From Dromaius novaehollandiae (lineage: Eukaryota > Chordata > Aves > Casuariiformes > Dromaiidae), in contig NC_088112.1 of the NCBI RefSeq assembly GCF_036370855.1, positions 14,004,469-14,068,468 of the forward strand: 64,000 bases of DNA. The letters are read 5' to 3'. The notes under the pieces are model-generated. The model saw only the letters and a program-made list of their open reading frames with translations. It had not been told where the DNA came from and did no database searches. This document shows positions 13,379 to 24,565 of the stretch, piece by piece. The translations under genes and the position numbers were made by a program. Numbering within the stretch: position 1 is the stretch's first letter; every line of letters begins with the position of its first letter.

Positions 13379-15412
13379 CAGTTCTTGACAGAACTCCTCC
13401 AACCTCCTTGGCACATATAGGTCCACATAGTGGATTTATCCATCAGTCAAAGCATCTACAAGGCCTCCACTGGCTAATGTTTCAGCAAAGCTTTCATGTG
13501 AGCAGTAGCAGACTAAAAAAATGCCTTAATCAGGCCTAGCCACACACAATAGTCTCACATGTCAAACCCTCAAAGCAGCAGCAATTCTGTATAATGTTCT
13601 TGGCTGTTCCAGTTCCTTGAGCCATTCCCTCTCTATGCGTGGCTGTGCAGGACAGACACCAATCTCCCATGCCATGCACCACCTGGGCCAACAGCACTGT
13701 CAGTGTAGCACAGGATTTGTTGCCACATGTCCAGACCATTCTTCAGGGAGGAGAGAGAAGAGACAGGCACCTGCAGTGGGATAGAGCAACTAGCAATTTC
13801 TGGGCATGTGTTCATCTTCCCTTCCCTGGACACTTCCAACTGTAATCCCTTTTCTTAGATATCTTTTCCAAGCATTACCAGCATCTATTCCTGAGCCTGC
13901 ACTGCTCAGCACCACCTTGGGAACAAGCAGGGAGACCACCCCCACCCTATTTACACACCCTGGTTAGATAGTGCATTTGCATACTGCAAATGGGCAACAC
14001 ATCCAAGCAGCTGAAACAGCTTTGCTAATGTCTGCAAGTTTTAGCTTAACCCTATAGTGATGTAACACTCCACACAAAACACCTATGAACTTCTCCAGGC
14101 GGCATTAACAGCATGGGACAAAACAAAAAAGCACAGGGCAAATTCACCTCTTGGTTAACAGAACGGGCAAGGAGCCCAGCCAGATATGGGTCAGCTCTTG
14201 ACATGCATTACAAGATTCTTTATCATGTTCACAAACTTACAAGTTTTTAACCCACTCATCTTTTAGCTACATATGGCTGGAAATTAGAGCCCTTCAAAAA
14301 AAATTATTTCATAAGCCTGTAAGCCTGAACTTGCTTCTCCGCTAATCAGCCAACAAGATCTTCAGGTTACATTTTAATTTAATTCCTTGACCAATAGTTC
14401 ATCATCCTTTGTCTGCTTTGTTTAATAAGTGAGAGGGAGTCCAAAGAATTCACTGGGACAGATGCTTAAACTTTTTTTGTAAACCAGTCTAAATTAGAAA
14501 GAGGAAAATCCCCAGAAAGCAAAGCATTGGTACATTCTTTGTGCATGAACTACCATTATGACTAATTTATGCTGCAGCAGTTACTACAAGCCCTAGCACC
14601 ACTGCTAGTTCTTTGTGCAGAAACTACAAAGAGAGAAAAGACAAAAGACAAGAAAGCATCATTCTCATGCAGAATTAATTGACCAGCTTAAGTAAATGCC
14701 AATACTGAGAGATGTGTACATAAATTTGCATATAAAACATACTTATTTAATATATTAAAGTCCACAGGACTATATTATCAGTCTGTATAAACAGCACCAG
14801 GCTACCATGCACAACTCTCACTTATAAAGCATACCCCCAGATCTTCCCCCCACCACCTCCCACTTACAGAGACTCTTCTCTGAATCTAGATCTAATTAAA
14901 TTAGACCTCTGACTCACTTCAGCTCTCTGGCTTAGGCTTAAGCAGTCTTTGCTACAAAACCTTTATGTACTGTTATGTTGCAGCACTTCCCCAAATACAC
15001 CCAATTCTGCCTCTACCCACAGCCTAGCAATTAACAGACCCCCAGGAACATGACACGGGGCAAAAGCTATAACAAGGACCTCTTCTACAGAAGCAGCCAC
15101 CATGTATCTGCAGCCTACCCGCACAGAGCACATTACACTGCCCTGACTCCACAAGTACGGTGCCCAAGGATTTAGCTGACATGCTGGTCCCACTCAGGAA
15201 ATCAGGAAGATGTCCAGACCTTTCCACTGCTACCCAACCAGCTAGTATTCAGCCAGAGATTGCAGCCAGTCTCTGCATGCCTCTAAGGAACAAAATCCCC
15301 AAAAGCTACAGAGATTTTGCCAAGTACATTTGCAAAAGGGAAGGGACCCTGTGGCCCAGGAACCCCTTCTCAAAGTCCTAGCCTAACCAGATATACCAGC
15401 AACACAAAAAGC

Positions 15413-15429
15413 AAAAAAAAAAAAAAAAA
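15413..15429 (+). repeat. Poly-A tract (17 A)
   Basis: A run of 17 adenines preceded by a short A-rich stretch. No retroposed body or target-site duplication is evident, so I do not call it a retroposon tail. Confidence 0.9.
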
Positions 15430-18400
15430 CTAATTTCTAAAAAGCTAGCCCTGCCCCTCTGTAAAAAGTTATTTGCAGAGGCAGAAACCAGTGCAGGCAC
15501 CAGCACAGCAGGTCCCCTCAAAGAGCTGGCACACACCATCATCATGCTAAATTCTGCCAGCCCACAAGCAAAGGGAGCTGCAGGCACACCTCTGACACAA
15601 GAGGTGTCATCCATCAGGGAGAGGTCCCCCTCCGGGTGGGAACTACCTATTTAAAAATCACCTTTTCTGCCCCCTAAAGTGTTTATTTTTAAACCAAAGA
15701 TATTATCAGAGACTGCACATCAGCTTCCAGATAAAGCCCTGCAGGAGCTAGGTCTTCTTTGAGAGCATGCTCAGTCCCTCCCTTCCCCAAACATACTTAT
15801 TACAAAGAACTCATCTTTAAGAAACAGCACACAACCTGTAAAGTCCTCAAGGCCTAGACCAACAGCCACTCCAGGATCTGCATCTTCCCAGGGCAGTGCA
15901 TGAGGACATTTCCCAAATCAATCCCTTTGCTTCCTGCCCTTATCATTCAGCCTCCATCCACAGACCCTGCAGAGCAGCAGCAGCATGCATAGGAAAAAAA
16001 AAAGAAGGGGGGGGAAAAAAATTACCTCCCCCACAAAGGATCACATATATTTATATCATCTGCAGGAGTCACATGCCTTGGGTCAGCTGAGCTTTGCCAT
16101 AAAAGCAGTTTCCCAGTCTTTTCTTTTTTTTTCTTTTTCTCTACCTCCCTTCTTTAAAATCAGAGTGCTAAGTAGTGCAGGAGAACCCAATTCAGTAAAC
16201 AGAATTAATAGCAATTAAGCCCAGATTGGAGTCACAGTTGAGCTCTTTAGGTCTGGAAAAAAACTACATGTCATTGCAGCAAGATAAGAAGCAGGTGATG
16301 TCAGAGGCTTTTTATTTCTAAGGAGAAAAATTGGTTCTCTTTCTGAAAGTCTCCTCCTCCCCTCCAATCAGAATCTGGTCCAGATGAAACTGAGATCACA
16401 GCTGGGGTTTCTTTTCCATCCAGCGTGTCCTGTCTTAGCCTTGCTCTTAGTACACGGGAGAACTCAGCCTTCTCCAAACCCTGGTTGAGGATGCAAACAA
16501 GCCTTCTCAAAGAGGCTCTTTCTCCCTGCATAAGGAAACCCCCTCCCTGCCTCCCAGCATCTGTGGGAAAGAGCAGAACATTCACATGTGAAGCCAAAGT
16601 TCCCTCTAGTTAGCTTCATCCATGAGGTTTGCTCATGACACCCAAAGCCTGATGTGCAGAGAGACTTTGCAAAGAGGGAGTAATTCAAGCTACGTGCACT
16701 CTGGGTTGTTCCCATTCCTGGTGAATGCCTGGTGCTTTCCCAAAGCAGTGTCTTTTCCTGCAGTCAGGAAGGGGATGTCACTTTCTTGCTCACTGTAGTG
16801 TCTCTTAGTTGTCATCCTATTTGAGGGCTTTTAATGTTCCCAGTTAACAGCACTTCCTCTTCTGGAATGGGGAAGGTGCTATAGCTTTTACTTAAACTTC
16901 CTCTGAAAGGAGTGAAAACATGATACATGCCCTGAGCAGATGTCCCTCAAGTGCTAAGCCTTCCTGCTTCTGGCAGGGCTCCTTTTAGCCACTGGCCTCT
17001 TGACTTGTTGAATTGACGAGTCTGTACGTCAGTCTCCAGGCAGGCAGGAGCCGGGAGCAATCTTTGGCTGGAAACATCCTCCTAGGCCAAGCAAGGGGCT
17101 CTGTGTGGTTTGGCAAGAGTTAGAGGCTCTCAGTGTTGGCACAGGAGTAAGAGGACACTGATGCCCTAGGCAGTGATGTGATAAAGCAACCCTAGGTCTA
17201 GAGGGATGCTCTCTTTAATGCAACGAGAAACCTGGACGTGGGCACACAGAGGAGAGGGTGCTCTGGGTGGTGAGGACAGCCCTGCCGCAGGCTGGCCTTC
17301 CCTGCCAGGAAATCTGCTCCCTGTGCCAAGTCAGCAAGGCTGGGATCAAAGATGATTGTTTTGTGTCTACCACAAACTTAGATTTGCTGTTATTCTGGGA
17401 CCAGAGGTGGTAGGCATGAAACCACAGGTGTTGGTATATCTCCTAAAAGCTCCAGAGAACAGTGTTATGAAATGTAAGCCAAGCTATGTCCTTGCTATGC
17501 TTGATGTGGCACAGAGCAAACGGGTCATTTCCAGTCTGAGCTGCTGGAATCGTAGACTACTGCCTCCATATGTCTACTCTAGACAAGGTCTCTTCCATGT
17601 CTTCTCATGGTCTTTCCTGGGACTTTTCATTGATATGTGGGACACAGGACAGCTCTTGCCTGATGCAATCAAGTGTTAAGCCCAGTTGCACTGGGACTGG
17701 GTGAGATGAGTGTGTAAGTTGCATTGATTTCCACAGGCATGCCCTTGGTATTTGCTGCTGCCCAGCATGCAATGCTACAAAGGAATGGACACAGCTGTGG
17801 CACAGAGTAACACTGCCCCAATACCAGGCACCTCCACCCAGCACCGAGCCATGTGGCAGTGGCTCACTGCAGCTGAGATGCACATGGTGTATTGCGTGTA
17901 CTGAGATGCCTCTGCTATCCAAGTGAGCCTGGAGGGGCAGCAGGCTGCTGGCCTTGTAGCAGGACCTGCAGATGCTCGCTGTGCTGCATTACAGCCTGTC
18001 TGATGCCTATTCATCAGGGATCCCGGGGAAGATGGGATGGGCCCGGTAAAATGCTGGATAAAACAACAGCAAAGGCTGCATCTGACGTCAGCTAAAGTGG
18101 CACCACACATTGCTTCATGCTCTTCATAGCCCTCTTGGGCCACCTGGGCTTTTCTCTCCTGCATTACCTTATGAAAGAAAGCTGCCAGCACTGTGAGCTG
18201 TGTGCACCACAGCAGAGCTGGGAACTCACTGGGGCACCCATCTGCACAGGGGCAGAGCACATCTCCTGATGACCAGCAGAGCAGCATCCAGGGCCTCCGC
18301 TCAATGGGCCATATTGTGGTACAGTGCAAGGCCCATGCCGGGCACAGCAGCCACTGCAGCACCAGAGGATAGTACATCCATTAAAGAAAATGGAAAAGGG

Positions 18401-19654
18401 GTGGGGGAGCGGCCAGTGGGAAACACTGAGGTTGGTGCCTGCAATTCCTCTCCAGCCAGGGTGGGATCTGTACAGCAAAAAGCTGCCCAAATCCTCATCT
18501 GATGGCTAGGATTTACTTTTGTCAAGGACTTGAATGTTTTGAAGTCCAGAGAAAGGCAAGAAGCAGCATACTCAGCCAGTGCCCCAGGGAAATTGCAACA
18601 GAGTCACCAGTGAAAAGCACTCAGAGATCACAAACCAGGCCCAGATGATCATGAATCACAGCTTGGAAACCACAGAGGGTCCTTAAACCTCTTCAAAATA
18701 ATGACACTTACCAACAAACTCATTTGGAGTGGTTCACATTTTCCAGCCTCCTTGTGAACCCTGAGAGAGGGAACAGGCTAAAGCCAAAGCCGAGATCCTC
18801 TTGCAGTCCGTGCTTCCCGGGAATGGGGTGCTAAAAGGCAGATGTTGCAATACTTGGCGTAAGCGGAGGCTGGGTACGCAGGAGAGGGCAGGGATGCTTT
18901 GCACAGTCTCCCCAGGGGCTCAATAGCTGGTAGTTGAGACATTTCTCGCTTAAAAGCAATGCCGTTTCTGAGAGCTCCTCTGGTCAAACGCACCCCACCA
19001 TGCCTGCTGCAGGGGTAACTACATGGTGCCTCATGGCCAGGGTCAACAAGACCATCAGGCTCAGCTCAATGGCCTGTATGGGCTTTAGGCTCCGAGATCA
19101 GAAACCACCTGTTGAATGAAGATGGCTCCGAGCAGCATGGGTGCACAGGGCTGACGGCCACACTGCCCCAGGAGGGCTCCTAGCTCTGCTCTCAGACCCT
19201 GCGAGTTGGCAATGCTGGCTAAGAAAGAGAAACAGGAATCTCCAGGCCAAGGATGACCACTGGGGTCAGCATCTCACCTGTTCCTTGAGTCTGCAGCAGG
19301 GCTGAGAAGGGGAAGGCAGAGCCCAGCTCTGACCCTTGCAAGCTAACCTGGTGCCTGGTTCCCTCTGGGCTTGCCCAACTGCAAGAACTGGCAAGGCAGG
19401 TGCCACACTTGCACTTGGAAGTCCAGTGATATCAGAGCAGTTTTGTTTGACAACAGTTATCTCGCTTTCTGCTAATGAACACATAGGTGATGTGGCATGC
19501 ACTAACAAGATAAAACACTGTGTTCTCCTCGGAGCCAAGTGCATGGGCACATCAGAGACTTCGGTCAGAGCAAGACCTACATCACAGTAAAATACATGCA
19601 GTAACTCTCTTAGGGGTCTTCAGTGTTTTAACCCCTGATTTAAATATTAGTATA

Positions 19655-19745
19655 GTGGAAGAGCATAGAAACAGCCACACTGAGAGCATAGTCATCTAGT
19701 CCATTACCCCATCTTCATCAGAGACCCAGAGAGCTCCTCTGACCT
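19655..19745 (-). mobile_element. CR1/L3 LINE 3'-end fragment, antisense
   Basis: The stretch with GCATAGAAACAGCCACACTG, then GTCATCTAGTCCA and CCCCATCTTC reads like the antisense of the conserved CR1/L3 3' UTR, whose sense strand carries the 'ctagatgga...' motif. It is only about 90 bp and diverged, so the call is tentative. Confidence 0.4.
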
Positions 19746-22739
19746 TTCTGCCTCTCTAGTTCACTGCTGATATTTCTAAGTCTCATAATATTAATTCTAA
19801 TTTATAATAATATAACATCGTAAATGACATACCTGGGCATCATAATAATTATTTACGATTTACACTTCTGGCCTGCACTGTCTGCTTCTGTAGAGGCTAT
19901 AAGTGTCATTTATGCATCTTTATTCCATATCCATAAAAAACCCAGGGATCTGTATGGTTGAAAACTAAAGTTATGGGACCCTGGAAACTACAGAGCCTAG
20001 ATATAGTGAGAAAGGCTGCTCCTAACCAACAAAATACCAAGTCACATGAAAGGAAATGAATGTCAAAGGGGCACAAGATTGAGGCGACAGGCACCATTCC
20101 TGGTGGATGGAAGTGTAGTTCCTGGAGTCAAAGGGACTTGCAGCAGCTGAAGGTCTGTGCCTGCCCTCAATGGAAATGACCTGTGGAAGGTCTCTGGGTC
20201 TGAGCCCCGCATTGGGCAAGAGCCTGACACTACGAGAGTGGCAGAGCAAAGTATCCCAGTCCAGGCACATGGGCATCTGGAACACCTCCCTCTGGCTCCC
20301 TGCACAGAGGCTGCATGTTGAGCTCCCCAGAGCCTTGCCAGCAGCATCTGATGACCCTCTGTTTAGTATTCCCGGATGCTTATGGGGAGCGTGACCTCTG
20401 GCAATTGCTGCCTGAAGCCCACTTTGCCAAGAGGTAGCTCTGCAGTTCAGCCTGATGAGGACACCAGCAAAGACCGAAGCTCAGAGACCTCCCAGCTAAG
20501 TAGGCAGATGGGGCATCACCGGCTGCTCCAGCACACCCGCCACTGTCAGCTCCCTGGCAGTGTCTCACAGTGCTGGAGGAGAGAGACACTCCAGCCCTCA
20601 CACTGCAGCACTACCTTGAGCTTGCAAGCAGGCTGAGTTCCTCCCTCCGTAAAGCACAGACGGCATAATTTGGTATGCAACATCTCCAAGTATTTCCTAC
20701 GGGAACCCCAACATAGTGTGGGAATCTCAGCTTACCTTTTGCAGTAAAAACAAATTTCTTGCTAAGGGAGGCTTGAAACTATGAGCCAGGGGCCTCCAGA
20801 AGCTCAGAAAGTTGGTAAGAAATGAAGAAAGGAAGATCCCAGTGGGGATGAATAAGGATAACAAGGAAAAGCAGACTGCAGGCGGCAGCCACTGGCTTTT
20901 GCAGACACTTCCTTGTGTAGGGGAAATCACCCAGAGTTAAAACATACTTAGGGAAAGGAGGTTCAGCAGTAGATTATTTCACCTCCATTACCAGAGTAGA
21001 AGCACTGCTCCTCATCCCCAATGGGCTGAAGATGGTGCTTTCATTGCAAAGTGCCTCACTTTTGCAACCAGACTAAAAATGTACGCAGCATCAAAAATAA
21101 TGTTACATTTATTAGAAAAGTGATTCAAGTGCAAAGCTCACTGAGGGACTTACGGAGCTGCCTGCACGCAGGAATCAAAGGCAAATCCTTGATCGAAAGG
21201 CAATGTTTAGCCACTGTGTTCAAAGGCTCTCTAAATAAAAGACAAAATCCCTCCTTAATCAAGGCCGTTGACCAAAGCAGAAAGCACACAAAGCCACCAG
21301 CAATGCCGCAACATTTCCCATCATCGTGCAGCCGCTGGTGCAGGTGCTGCTGTGCCTCAGCATCGCATGCCCTCCAACACCCCTGTCTGAGCCTCCCACT
21401 GGACTGCCAGGCACAGCAGCTCCCAGGATGCCAAAAAAGCACACTTCTGGGAGACAATAATCATAAGCAACCACATAAGGCCCAAAGCATGCCACCATGC
21501 CCTATTCTAGCTGCCTTAAAATTTCAGCTCCTGTCATTGAGCTTAAGCAGTCATTAGCAAAAGAAGCAAGAGTTAATTAGGCCTTATCTAATCTCAGGCC
21601 AACTCCAGGGTCAGTAGCAGTTAGCCAAGTTTTATTGGCAGTGTTTAACCAGCATTTCCCAGCTTTGGGGAGAGTTTGCCCAGACAGGCGTGTGGCATGC
21701 TGACGCAAAGGAGAGGTCAGGGAGCGCTGCCTTCCTGTGCCAGAGGGCAGATACAAGCAGTTGGCACAGTGATAAACTCACATTTATTGCAGCTAAACCA
21801 GAGCTAGCACTAGATGCTGGCAGAATAAGAGCTCAACGTGCATAATGTCCAAATTTATAAATGTGCTTCCGAAATAACACCAGCCTCATGGCGCATCATG
21901 ACGGTAAAGCTTCAAGAAGCCATCTCCAGAGGCAGCACAGCCTTTCTATCCTCTACTGAGCTTTTCTCTCCCTTTTCAGCACGTTCAAGCCTAGAGTCCA
22001 GCAACAGGAACAGTATCACCAGCTCTAACCCACGTCCACTACTTTTTTCTCTTTCCTCCCAAAACCTCATTTCTGTCAGCCTGGAAAAAAGAGCACCTCC
22101 CGTTTTAAAATCTCTGCATATCTAATGGGAGGAAGAAATGTCAGAAATGAAAGCCTCATTTCATAGTTTGCATTTCAGATACTTTTTTCCTTTCTTTCTG
22201 CATCTTCCTTTTTATTTAATAGTCAGTCTTTCCCATGGAGCTGAGCAGGCTGAGAGGTCTCTGCTGCAAAAGCCTCGTCTCGTCTGATCGTCTGAAACGG
22301 TACAGGGAGACAGACAGACTTTAGCTCTCTCTAGCCGTGTATTTCACTGAAATCAGAAGTACAACAGTTTTTTCTGAGTCCTGGGTCAGGGAGCAGGCCA
22401 TGCCTCAGTAGTGGTTAGCACTGCCAGTGGAACCCATGGAAATAGCTAGAAATGCCAAATATTTCTGTGGCTGTGATAAAAATCATTTGTAATTCTTTTT
22501 TTTTTCTACCAGATGGCTTACAAAGTGATTGAAAGCAGTACAAAAACTTGACAAAAACTTTGACAAATTGTTTTCAAGAAATAAAGAAAAAATGTGAAAA
22601 TATTCTGTGTTTAAGACATTTACTGAAGACTGCCTAAAAACACTCCTGCTCTTGGGGGCATTGGGTCACGTAAGGACCCCAGAGTGGCTGGGCCGTTGCT
22701 TGTCTGATGGCTTTGGAAAGCTCCTGTGGACCATATCGA
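19746..22739. other. Non-coding stretch with one short inverted repeat
   Basis: No recognisable gene. The AT-rich part contains a perfect 9-bp inverted repeat at 19817-19825 and 19851-19859. The rest is unremarkable single-copy-looking DNA. Confidence 0.6.
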
Positions 22740-22990
22740 CTTGCTCCGTTGAGTTATGAACCTCTCCAAGGAAGGGTTTGGCCATCAACATGGTGAGAGT
22801 TTTTTTCCTTATATCCACTCGGCATTAAGCTTCCCGTAGTTTGTGCCCATTGCCTCTTGTCCTTTCACTGGGCTGCTGCAGCAGGGGTCTGGCTCTATCT
22901 TCTCCCAACGGCTCAGACAATTTTTCACCCACTTTGTGGCAGCTCTCCAGCCATATCCCTCTTCCCCAGTCTGGCATCACCATGTGCAGC
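22740..22990 (-). mobile_element. Avian-type CR1 LINE 3' fragment, antisense
   Basis: The motifs CCTTATATCCACTC, TTGTGCCCATTGCCTCTTG, TCCTTTCACTGGGC and GGCTCTATCTTCTC occur in order. They match my recollection of the antisense strand of the CR1 ORF2 3' end in birds. Stops and insertions show it is an inactive 5'-truncated copy. Limits are approximate. Confidence 0.6.
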
Positions 22991-23927
22991 TGCCTCACAC
23001 TTGCTGCTCAGAGTTTGTTTGGAATTTATCCAACTTTTCTAAAAAGTCAGTCTGCAGATATAATCATGTCAAAGTTACCTGGTGAAAGGGGGCCTAAGGA
23101 CAACAATAATGGCGGGCAGATAGATCATAATCTGAGAGCCTGTTGTCCCTAAAGGAAGGTATATACCAGAGCCTTCCCATGTTGTTCAGCTGTGTGAAAG
23201 GAGTGGGCAGGGGAGACTGCTTTTAGTTCAGTGAGAAAGGGAGTCCCTTGCTGGAGGAGACTGAAAACCACGATTGCCCAGTGACTGGCCACCACACTTA
23301 ATTGTTCTACCCTTGATCTTTCTGGCAGCGTCAGGGGCAGTCGTATGTGGAGGCAGGAGGCATATACGGTTTAATAAAAAAGCAATTTTGTAAGGGAATT
23401 TTCTTTTCATATTTTCAGCAGGAGGGGGAAAATGATGCTTTCTCTCCAGTAAAGCCAGGGAAAGAAAGAGCAGCAGAGCATCCCATTTCAGCGTCTTGGC
23501 AAGTGACCACACACACCCAGCAGCCCAAGGAGCAACATCAAGATCTTGCACAGGACCAAGGAGGAGGGCACAAGCCATTGGCATGCAGAGCCTTGCCAGG
23601 AGTCCCCTGTGTTGTCCCCAAGCCAAGGTCCCTCGCCAGTGCCTGGGTCTCTGCTCTACTCTATCTGCCCAGACCGGAGCCGGGGCCACCTCTGTGACCA
23701 GAGGTGACCACACCATGGAGGTATTTCCACCAGCCACAAGCCCTCACCCAGCAACCTAAAACTCAAGGAGGAGGTTTCCAGGGGCTAAGTCTGTTGGGTT
23801 TGGTGTCGCTGCAGCAGTGGGAGAGTGCAGGCGAATAGGCCAGGAGATGGGCATGGGAACTTAGCATCACCCCAGGGAGTTGTGAAATTGCCCCCAGGCA
23901 GCTGCATCCAGTAATCTTTGCAAACAT
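22991..23927. other. Non-coding stretch, nothing recognised
   Basis: Just under 1 kb between the CR1 fragment and the LTR-like unit. The 169-codon minus frame at 23228-23737 has no motif I recognise. Confidence 0.6.
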
Positions 23928-24565
23928 TGTTAAAGAATAGTGAATTGAAACAGTCTAGAAATGGCTGCTTAGCACAACTTATATAAAACTTGCTTAGCAT
24001 GAGTGGCTAGATTTGCTGAAGCCTTAGGCCAAGCGTGGGAAAGGTAACAAATCTTTACTTAGTTTAATAAAAAATAGTGCCTCAGAGCTCGTTCAGGCTG
24101 GGAAAATAAGGAAGCCACACGCAGTCTGCGCACCTGTGTCACCGACTCCGAGAGGGAAGATGCCAAAACAATTGGGAAAAATAAGACCTTGGGATATAAC
24201 CGCCAGACCCAACAAAAACAGAAGTACAACCATCATCAGAAACTGCAAAAAAACAAAAATAAGGAGAAAAACAGCTTGCCTCAGAATGACGATGAGACCC
24301 AATGAGGAGCAGGAGACCCCAGACCAAAAAATTACCATTGGTCTAACTATCGCGTGAGGGGTGGGAAATGTAAGTCGAAAAGACTATAATTACCCAGGAT
24401 TTGTTTATGTTGGGGTCCCTCTTCGGAGGCACCCAGCTCGAGCTGTAATTACGGCATGCGCGTGATTAAAATTATCTGATTTGTTTTGATTTGACTCTGA
24501 ACTTTTCTGCGGGAACCTAGGGTCGAGACCTGTTATGGAGGCTGACAAGCCTAATTTCCATAACA
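23928..24565 (+). mobile_element. Putative solo LTR of an endogenous retrovirus (about 638 bp)
   Basis: The unit begins TGTTA and ends TAACA, giving the TG...CA ends and short inverted terminal repeats of retroviral LTRs. The flanks AACAT (23923-23927) and AACAC (24566-24570) match at 4 of 5 bases, as expected for an aged 5-bp target duplication. Inside are a TATATAAAA box (23980-23988), AATAAA (24066-24071) and a later ATTAAA near 24465. The second half is rich in CpG compared with the CpG-poor flanks, suggesting a fairly recent insertion. Orientation (+) follows the order of the TATA and polyadenylation motifs. No gag, pol or env sequence lies next to it, so it would be a solo LTR. The family is not identified. 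Confidence 0.5.

Larger units (their letters stand above)
10823..19654. other. Non-coding stretch, nothing recognised beyond short simple repeats
   Basis: About 8.8 kb. It contains a (CTTC)n microsatellite, a poly-A tract and pyrimidine-rich runs near 16.1 kb. The 200-codon open frame at 17775-18377 on the minus strand is cysteine- and alanine-rich with no motif I recognise. No splice-bounded exon could be supported. Confidence 0.6.

Noticed and set aside
15961-16025. A/G-rich stretch considered as a retroposon tail
   Set aside because: Mixed A and G runs without a polyadenylation signal, body or flanking duplication; simple low-complexity DNA.
17775-18377. 200-codon minus-strand frame, considered as a transposase relic
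   Set aside because: No DDE motif or known transposase block could be identified, and the composition is cysteine- and alanine-rich like other chance frames here.
24093-24338. 81-codon minus-strand hydrophobic frame within the LTR-like unit, considered as a membrane protein
   Set aside because: It is the antisense of an A-rich LTR segment, which gives Leu/Phe/Val codons by composition alone.
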